From Lumbricus rubellus (lineage: Eukaryota > Annelida > Clitellata > Crassiclitellata > Lumbricidae): a stretch of DNA of 64,000 nucleotides. The number at the start of each line of letters is the position of its first letter. Positions within the stretch are counted from its first letter, which is position 1. A program made the position numbers and the translations under genes. The stretch is taken from the NCBI GenBank assembly GCA_945859605.1, contig OX243815.1:32605207-32669206 (forward strand), in the 5' to 3' direction. The notes beneath the pieces are model-generated. The model had not been told where the DNA came from. It searched no databases and saw only the letters and a program-made list of their open reading frames with translations. Positions 58,701 to 64,000 of the stretch are shown one piece after another.

Positions 58701-59623
58701 CTACAAGCTCCTTAAGACTTTTTTGTTTCACTGTGGTTGGACTGGGAGCGCTTCTGAGTGGATTTCTTGTAGAGGCGCTATATAAATTCTTGAAATGAAT
58801 GAATGAATGAATTTTCATCTATAACCTACTATGTGATCACTATAGCAATATAAAAAATATAATATAAAAAGCAATATAAAAATGCGTGAAGCTTCTGCGG
58901 CGGAACCTTCCGCCAGATAATGCCTTCCGAAACTGCTTATACGGCGGAAGTTTGTTTGACATCTATCGAGTGCAAATTAGAGCGCGACCATCGACGACAT
59001 TGTTCATCAATTCAGCTTCAATTTCAGCAGAATGACTGCACTAACCCTAAAACTAACCCTAACCGACCCTCACGGCGCCTAACCTGAGCCCTAACCGACC
59101 CTCACGACGCCTAACCTGAACCCTAACTGACCCTCACGTTGCGATGTCGTCTATAGGTCGCGCTCTAATTTTACTTCGCATGCGCGCGGTATACATTTGG
59201 CGCATGCACAGATCCTTCCGCCGTATAAGCAGTTTCGGAAGGCATTATCTGGCGGAAGGTTCCGCCGCAGAAGATTTATCCTATAAAAATACGCACTTAA
59301 CCGATTTCCATCAGCCTTAGCAAACTACTAAGGTACACTAGTCAGTAATTTACTTTGTACTGTTAATTAATGGAATCTTTCTTTTACCCAACCATCGAAC
59401 ACCCTACTTCACCGGCAGATACAATAGGAATATGACAGCTGGTCTGGATGCGTGGCAGCATACTAAAGTCTCCCATAAAGCGGTTACGTAATAATTTAAT
59501 ATAACCTTCACACCAAATCAGTTTCTCACTTAAAGTCGATTATTTCTTTTTATGTACCTGCTTAACGATACCCCGTTGAAGGGCCTGGCTGGGTCCAGTT
59601 GATCCAGATGGAGGAGCCGACAT
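41264..59623 (-). CDS. SND1: SND1 / Tudor-SN (staphylococcal nuclease and Tudor domain protein), 22 coding exons, 910 aa
   Basis: Exons 5'->3' (minus): 59558-59623, 57457-57603, 56551-56674, 55891-55972, 55098-55261, 54002-54093, 53114-53272, 51942-52048, 51436-51526, 50568-50659, 49823-49955, 49440-49522, 48649-48832, 48292-48433, 47521-47639, 46712-46900, 45891-46029, 43999-44122, 43624-43690, 42803-42910, 42124-42378, 41264-41329. All introns are GT-AG, phases agree and the total is 2,733 nt. The start gives [20 protein letters not shown]; the end is [13 protein letters not shown]. As in known SND1, four staphylococcal-nuclease-like folds (about 15-165, 190-325, 340-495, 520-660) precede a Tudor domain (about 725-785) that is inserted in a fifth, split SN fold. 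Tudor cage aromatics are visible: F741, Y747, Y763 and Y766 (in VTYVDYGN). Family knowledge: a cytoplasmic/nuclear RNA-binding protein of RISC, splicing, stress granules and transcription co-activation that binds symmetric dimethylarginine. Length equals human SND1. No frame break is seen. Human recall set the family; exon ends come from reading splice sites. Confidence 0.97.
41578..41594 (+). repeat. G homopolymer
   Basis: A run of about a dozen G followed by GAGGGAGG, in SND1 intron 21. Confidence 0.8.
42028..42100 (+). repeat. (GAGA)n/(GACA)n microsatellite in SND1 intron 21
   Basis: Compound microsatellite close to the exon 21 donor (42123), flanked by two copies of a 20-bp word that contains that donor. 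Confidence 0.9.
44412..45508. mobile_element. hAT (Charlie-like) non-autonomous element in SND1 intron 17
   Basis: Terminal repeats CAGAGGTTCTCAACC and GGTTGAGAACCTCTG, with the 8-bp duplication CTTTAAAC at 44404-44411 and 45509-45516. 1,097 bp. Many GCGACACACC words cluster at the right end, likely subterminal transposase sites. No transposase frame. Confidence 0.92.
49670..49703 (+). repeat. (TATG)n microsatellite, SND1 intron 11
   Basis: About eight GTAT units. A related ACATACATAC run is near 49,570. Confidence 0.9.
52583..52644. mobile_element. piggyBac-like MITE, SND1 intron 7
   Basis: 62 bp between TTAA sites (52579-52582, 52645-52648), with ends CCCTTTAATGCTGGAG and CTCAGCATTAAGGG. 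TTAA plus CCCTTT is the typical end of piggyBac-group elements. Confidence 0.75.
54884..55083 (+). mobile_element. 5'-truncated CR1-group LINE 3' end in SND1 intron 5
   Basis: Encodes a decayed [15 protein letters not shown] end, then GAGCGCCTCTGAGTAG...AGAGGTGCTATATATA and an (AATG)n tail. The tail stops about 14 nt from the exon 5 splice donor at 55097, antisense to SND1. Confidence 0.8.
56239..56301. mobile_element. piggyBac-like MITE, SND1 intron 3 (opposite orientation)
   Basis: 63 bp between TTAA sites (56235-56238, 56302-56305). Shares GAGATGGTAGTAAATG with the reverse of the intron 7 copy. The right end has decayed (AAAAGC for AAAGGG). Confidence 0.75.
58116..58812 (+). pseudogene. 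5'-truncated CR1-group LINE, reverse-transcriptase C-terminal part (219 aa frame)
   Basis: An open frame 58,126-58,785 carries [35 protein letters not shown] and [13 protein letters not shown], the thumb and C-terminal part of CR1/L2-group reverse transcriptases. The catalytic fingers-palm part is missing. The 3' UTR is very short: GAGCGCTTCTGAGTGG...AGAGGCGCTATATAAATT, then (AATG)n. The frame is still open, so the insertion is fairly young. It is antisense within intron 1 of SND1. Confidence 0.88.
58892..59273. mobile_element. ~382-bp foldback MITE with telomere-like core
   Basis: Inverted ends of about 60 bp, CTTCTGCGGCGGAACCTTCC and its inverse (ending ...GCCGCAGAAG). An inner inverted pair AATTAGAGCGCGACC / GGTCGCGCTCTAATT. 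The core has 2-3 irregular ~35-bp units with CTAACCCTAA and GACCCTCACG. No target duplication was recognised. Confidence 0.85.
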
Positions 59624-59660
59624 TTTTCTTCTCGCACACCGCTAGATTACCGACATAGAA
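59624..59660 (-). promoter_or_regulatory. SND1 5' leader immediately upstream of the start codon
   Basis: The ATG at 59621-59623 is preceded by an A-rich context (AGAAGAAAA), favourable for initiation. The sequence 5' of it shows no TATA box, so the transcription start is not resolved. No in-frame upstream ATG close to the start was noticed. The boundary is arbitrary. Confidence 0.3.
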
Positions 59661-60435
59661 AAAGGAAGACACGTCATGCACTGTAACCCGCAGATTACAG
59701 ATTTAAAATTACGCTAGAGGTGACTCCGTGTGTTCAAGACTCAGTAATAGAAAAGCTTCGTGATTTTGAAATATATCATGCCTGAAATTGAAAATTCGAA
59801 CAATTCAGTAGTTATACCTGTTATATTTTTATTTGCAAACCTTAATTACATTTTTACAGGTATTCGCAAGTAAAACTTGTAAACAATTGCTACATGGCGC
59901 ATATGCAATGTATGACGTAAAAGCAAGCATGGTTTCTAAATTTGTAGTCTTTGCTAACCCTGTATTCCTGCAGATGTAAACATAATCATTATTATTAATT
60001 TCTTTAAGAATCAATACTAAAGTCTGTATAAAGAAAGTTAGAGAATTTTAAAGCGTGTAATGGCTGCAAATAATGACACATTTAGTATTGTTTAAGTGAT
60101 AGACAGAATTTTTGCAGACGGATGGAAACATGAAGTCTCGAGAGTAATGATGAGTGATGGATAGCGTCGATGATGTGGCATGGTCTGTATCACGTGGAAA
60201 TCATTGCAAGTAAGCATGCACGAGAGTTATATTACACACAAACCCAGATCTATATAGGCCTCTAGGTCTTTTGGTCATGGATCCTGATGCCTGTAGTTTG
60301 GGGATTAAAGACCCTTTAAGACCCCCCTACAGTCCCTACTGTGACTGAATCAACGCGGAAAAAATAACTAGGCTATTGCAGATGAGTGATATGACGAACT
60401 TTGGAGTTCCAGCTAAAATTGATACCAGTTTATTA
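59661..60435. other. intergenic DNA upstream of SND1
   Basis: AT-rich unique sequence. No gene or repeat recognised. Confidence 0.5.
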
Positions 60436-60444
60436 ATAATAGTA

Positions 60445-61277
60445 TTGTATTGTATTTAAACATTTATAAAGCGCCTCTAGTAGGGTGAACCGTTCAGAGG
60501 CGCTCCCAGTGCGCAAGGCCCAGCGAGAAGAAACAGGTTTTGAGAAGAGACAAAGCAGAAGAGAGACTACCAGAAAGAAGTGTAGAGCGAACAGAAGGAG
60601 AAAGAGCATTCCAAAGAGAAGGACCAATTGAGACAAATGATCGAGACTGAGCCATAGTAGTTCTAGACCGAGGAACCAAGAGGTCAAATCTGTTGGATGA
60701 ACGAAGTGGACGATGGGAGGAAGCCGAGTGAGGACGAAGTAAAACATTAGTCAGATATTTTGGGGCAAGACCCCGTTGAGCCTTTAAGATCAGAGTGAGG
60801 ATCTTGAATTGTGTGCGAGCACGGAGAGGAAGCCAGTGAAGTTCATGAAACATAAAGGTAGAGATGTGAGAGTACTTGGGAAGGCGGGCAATCAATCTAG
60901 CAGCTGAGTTGAGAACAGACTGAATAGGTGAAAGACGAACTTTAGGAAGACCAATGAGGAAAGCATTGCAATAGTCAATTCGTGAGCATATAAAAGCATG
61001 AATTAAGGTAGTGAAGATGGAGGAGGAGACAGAGCGACGAATGACTCTGAGACGTCTTAAATGAAAATATGACGAGCGTGTCACATTTGAAATATGCTCA
61101 GTAAAGGTAAGTGAGCTATCAAGTACAACACCCAGATCCCGCACACTTGAAGAGAAGGAAAACAGCGGGAATTTTTCAGAGAGCAGAATGAAATCAAGCT
61201 TCTGGAGCTGCTGGGGAGTACCTAGCCAGATGAATTGAGTCTTTGAAGTATTAAGTATAACATATTGTATATTGTAT
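60445..61277 (-). pseudogene. 5'-truncated CR1-group LINE, copy A
   Basis: The frame (within 60,494-61,342) has KTQFIWLG, VRDLGVVLDSSLTFTEHI, FICSRIDYCNAFLIGLP, LHWLPLRARTQFKILTLI and IGPSLWNALSP, the C-terminal third of a CR1/L2-type reverse transcriptase. 3' end GAGCGCCTCTGAACGG...AGAGGCGCTTTATAAATG with a (TACAA)n tail. The 9-bp repeat ATAATAGTA at 60436-60444 and 61278-61286 fits a target-site duplication. Upstream catalytic domains are absent, so it is dead on arrival. Confidence 0.9.
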
Positions 61278-61286
61278 ATAATAGTA

Positions 61287-61877
61287 GGCCTATATTGCAA
61301 AGCAGCCGTTTTATGTGGATGAGAAGATAAGCATGTAACCATATATTGTTATAATTAGCCTGAAATACTTAGGCTAATTGTTTATGAAAAGCTGTGATGA
61401 TGTCTAGGCCTATGTTGAGTAGTGAGCGAATATAATTTATATATTGTAGCCTTTGTAGGCCCTAATGCAACTCATTCAATAAATCTACACTTGCAAACTC
61501 TTAATTGAAGAATTCAACCTTAACAATATAGGGCCTAGCCTGCGCCTAATCTTTTTCCTGGTTTCCCAAATTGTTGAAGACTGCTGACCAAGTCTTTTAA
61601 AGAGTATAGACCCAGACCTGCCTTGCATGAAGTCGCCTACCCGTATAACAGAAAAGTATACTCGTAACAGTATAGGCTATCCGTCATTGCGCGCAGGCCT
61701 ATAGGGCTATAGGTTAGGCCTACATTTATGGTCAGACTGCACTTAGGACTTTGCAGTCTGAAACTATCTATGAAACTGAAAAGTAGGCCTATATGAAACT
61801 TTTTAGTTGATAGGCTTGCCCTTCGGCCCTTCGGGTCTCGGGGGCCCCTTGACTTTGTCATACGTCAACCCTCGTTT
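61287..61877. other. intergenic DNA rich in AGGCCTA words
   Basis: No ORF or element recognised. Many TAGGCCTA/GTAGGCCTA words. Confidence 0.5.
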
Positions 61878-62345
61878 TGTATTGTATTGTATTTAAACAT
61901 TTATAAAGCGCCTCTAGTAGGGTGAACCGTTCAGAGGCGCTCCCAGTGCGCAAGGCCCCGCGAGAAGAAACAGGTTTTGAGAAGAGACAAAGCAGAAGAG
62001 AGACTACCAGAAAGAAGTGTAGAGCGAACAGAAGGAGAAAGAGCATTCCAAAGAGAAGGACCAATTGAGACAAATGATCGAGACTGAGCCATAGTAGTTC
62101 TAGACCGAGGAACCAAGAGGTCAAATCTGTTGGATGAACGAAGTGGACGATGGGAGGAAGCCGAGTGAGGACGAAGTAAAACATTAGTCAGATATTTTGG
62201 GGCAAGACCCCGTTGAGCCTTTAAGATCAGAGTGAGGATCTTGAATTGTGTGCGAGCACGGAGAGGAAGCCAGTGAAGTTCATGAAACATAAAGGTAGAG
62301 ATGTGAGAGTACTTGGGAAGGCGGGCAATCAATCTAGCAGCTGAG
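61878..62345 (-). pseudogene. 5'-truncated CR1-group LINE, copy B
   Basis: Nearly identical to the last ~470 bp of copy A (e.g. CCCAGCGAG versus CCCCGCGAG near the end), with the same (TACAA)n tail. It breaks off after the segment encoding IARLPKYSHIS. A separate insertion, since flanks and truncation point differ. Confidence 0.9.
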
Positions 62346-62676
62346 GTTATATGATTGTTACGCCACTGGAAACGCTCCTATATAGACCAACCCTGGCGAG
62401 ACGTGGTAGGCTTACATAATGCTTAGCCCATTGAATGATAAGCGCTATATAATCCCATTTAATTGACCTAGCCAAGCTAAGCCAGCAACCTAGCCTACCT
62501 ATGAACGCGACCTCTGTATATCTATAGGCTCTGGAGTTATAATAATCATAAATGTCTAGCACGATGTAAGAATTAAGATGGTGACCTCACTCACGTCTCG
62601 AAATTGGCTAATTTAATTGCATTCGCCAGATGGCAGCGGTGGCGCACCAAAACCTGCTTTATCCAATACAATGTAC
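62346..62676. other. intergenic DNA
   Basis: Nothing recognised. Confidence 0.5.
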
Positions 62677-62684
62677 ATTTAATG

Positions 62685-63575
62685 CAGAGGTGTCAAACCT
62701 TTTTGAGTGGCGGGCCAGAATGAACATCTTCCATCAAGTTGCGGGCCAGGGTGTCGAAGCTCCTGAGCAAAATTGGGTATAGTGATCCGAGAGGGAGCTC
62801 CAGGCTTGGTCAGCCAATTCCAAGAAAATGTTTGTATAAGTAAATCTCAAATGGTGCAATTTTCAGCATACAAAACAGCCAAATAGGGAGGCTTATAAAA
62901 TCTTAATTTTGATTTTCATTATCAGTCGTGGACATGACATAGAACTCGTAAAGCTTTTGGCCTAAGCCTAAGGTCATTAAATCTAGGCATTGTCATAAAA
63001 TAAATGGCTCACTGTCTACCGGTAAGCTCGCAATAAAAATTATCACCTTAAGTTTAAGTCTTGTGGGCCTATCCCTTCACGACGCTAACGTTATCCTGAC
63101 AAATCAAACATAGACCTATGGGATAACTGTTGTATTCAACAAAGAAATACATATCCATCCAAATATCGCAAAAAGGTCTTGATTCAATGTCCACTTTCGT
63201 TTCTTATTAAATTTTGACAACATGTTAAATATTATAAGTGTTTCGTAACGTTCATAATTTTATTAACAGACAACCAACCGGAAACCACAGATACACACTT
63301 TACACAGCGCCTCTGTGGAGTTCTATTGAAGTGGCGCTATATAAATGTTCAATTACAATTACAATTACAGTCTACAAAGAGCTGTGCGAGTGTGCGTCTG
63401 AGCAAAAGTGACGTCAGTAAGAAAAAAACTTCCATGTATTTGGCACTGGCTGTAAAATATCAAAATTTGAACTTTCATCTTTCAATTTTGTAATCTTTAA
63501 GGAAGGCTCCGCGGGCCAGAAAAAAATCGTCGGCGGGCCAGAAATGGCCCGCGGTCCAGCTCTTTGACACCCCTG
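62685..63575. mobile_element. hAT non-autonomous element with 8-bp target duplication
   Basis: Ends CAGAGGTGTCAAACC and TTTGACACCCCTG; ATTTAATG at 62677-62684 and 63576-63583. Subterminal GCGGGCCAGA repeats at both ends. 891 bp, no transposase. Carries a nested LINE/SINE 3' tail. Confidence 0.92.
63296..63370 (+). mobile_element. LINE/SINE 3' tail nested in the hAT element
   Basis: CAGCGCCTCTGTGGAG...AGTGGCGCTATATAAATG followed by (AATTAC)n, the same 3' stem-loop as the CR1-group copies. Confidence 0.7.
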
Positions 63576-63644
63576 ATTTAATGCATATTGCTCCTACGTT
63601 TTTGAAGTATTTGGAAGTGATATTACGCACTCAATAGAACTTCT

Positions 63645-64000
63645 CTGTGCTCTGTAATGTTCCCTTGTTCCCTGTGTTTCTTGTTCTATGTTCCTCATGT
63701 CTCTGTTCCATTATGCTCCATATGACGGCTCTGTGATGCTCCGTGTTCCTTATTCCCTATGTTCCATATGTTACATAAGTAAAACAGGAACTGAGCTGCT
63801 GTGTTCCTTGTTCCCTTTCTCTTCTGGTCTCTTGTGTTCCTGTGCCCCTCTGTCCCTGTGTTCCATGTAGGCCTAATGTTCCGTGTTCCTTGTTCTCTAT
63901 GTTTCATAAGTTATCTATGTTCTCTGAGCTGTTTCTGTGTTCCTTGTTCCCCATCTCTTCTGGTCCCTTGTGTTCCTGTTCCTTAATTGTTCTTATTTTC
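63645..64000 (+). repeat. low-complexity region of TGTTCC/CTTGTTCC words
   Basis: Irregular repeats of GTGTTCCTTGTTCC and TCTTCTGGTC-type words up to the window end. The ORFs there are composition effects. Confidence 0.75.

Larger units (their letters stand above)
57604..59557 (-). other. SND1 intron 1
   Basis: 1,954 bp. Holds an irregular (ATC)n run at about 57,958-58,016, a CR1-group LINE end and a foldback MITE, both listed separately. Confidence 0.9.

Noticed and set aside
58126..58785. Host gene inside SND1 intron 1
   Set aside because: Protein motifs and 3' tail match the CR1-group LINE copies at 60-62 kb.
59030..59140. Interstitial telomere tract
   Set aside because: CTAACCC words are irregular, few and lie inside an inverted-repeat MITE.
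63688..63986. Short ORFs near the window end
   Set aside because: Low-complexity TGTTCC-type repeat, open on both strands.

Overview
This is eukaryotic genomic DNA: there are no bacterial operons, introns obey GT-AG, and most of the sequence is transposons, satellites and microsatellites. The one certain host gene is a complete 22-exon orthologue of SND1 (Tudor-SN). Its close similarity to animal SND1, the Tc1/mariner, Ty3/Gypsy, CR1-group, hAT and piggyBac-like repeats, and abundant AGGCCTA-type words in non-coding DNA suggest a marine invertebrate, possibly a deuterostome such as an echinoderm. The species cannot be fixed from the sequence.

Layout. Positions 1-34,708 are a head-to-tail array of a ~10.92 kb unit: one partial plus one full copy, then a third copy that stops at 34,708. 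Each unit holds an 86-bp satellite, a 1.2 kb Tc1/mariner element with a broken transposase, an AT-rich duplication, a GT microsatellite and a 1,600-bp LTR of a minus-strand Ty3/Gypsy-like retroelement. Copies 1 and 2 continue into gag and a protease frame fused to the integrase end (no reverse transcriptase, RNase H or integrase core), a CR1-like scrap and a second GT microsatellite. In copy 1 only, a 7,742-bp near-perfect palindrome (foldback element) has inserted into the mariner element with a 6-bp target duplication. In copy 3 the LTR stands alone between 4-bp ATAG duplications.

34.7-39 kb is a patchwork: a non-LTR reverse-transcriptase tail, two adjacent inverted-repeat elements, a tRNA-derived SINE, another CR1-like scrap and a 64-bp minisatellite. 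39-59.65 kb is SND1 on the minus strand. Its introns carry a hAT element with an exact 8-bp target duplication, two ~62-bp piggyBac-like MITEs, CR1-like 3' ends and a foldback MITE with telomere-like repeats. 59.65-64 kb is intergenic: two near-identical 5'-truncated CR1-like copies, a second hAT element with an 8-bp duplication, and low-complexity DNA.

Order of events that the nesting supports: mariner and LTR insertion, then unit amplification, then palindrome insertion in copy 1. The LINE and SINE 3' ends share a GAGCGCC...GGCGCT stem-loop, suggesting that the SINE borrows the LINE machinery.
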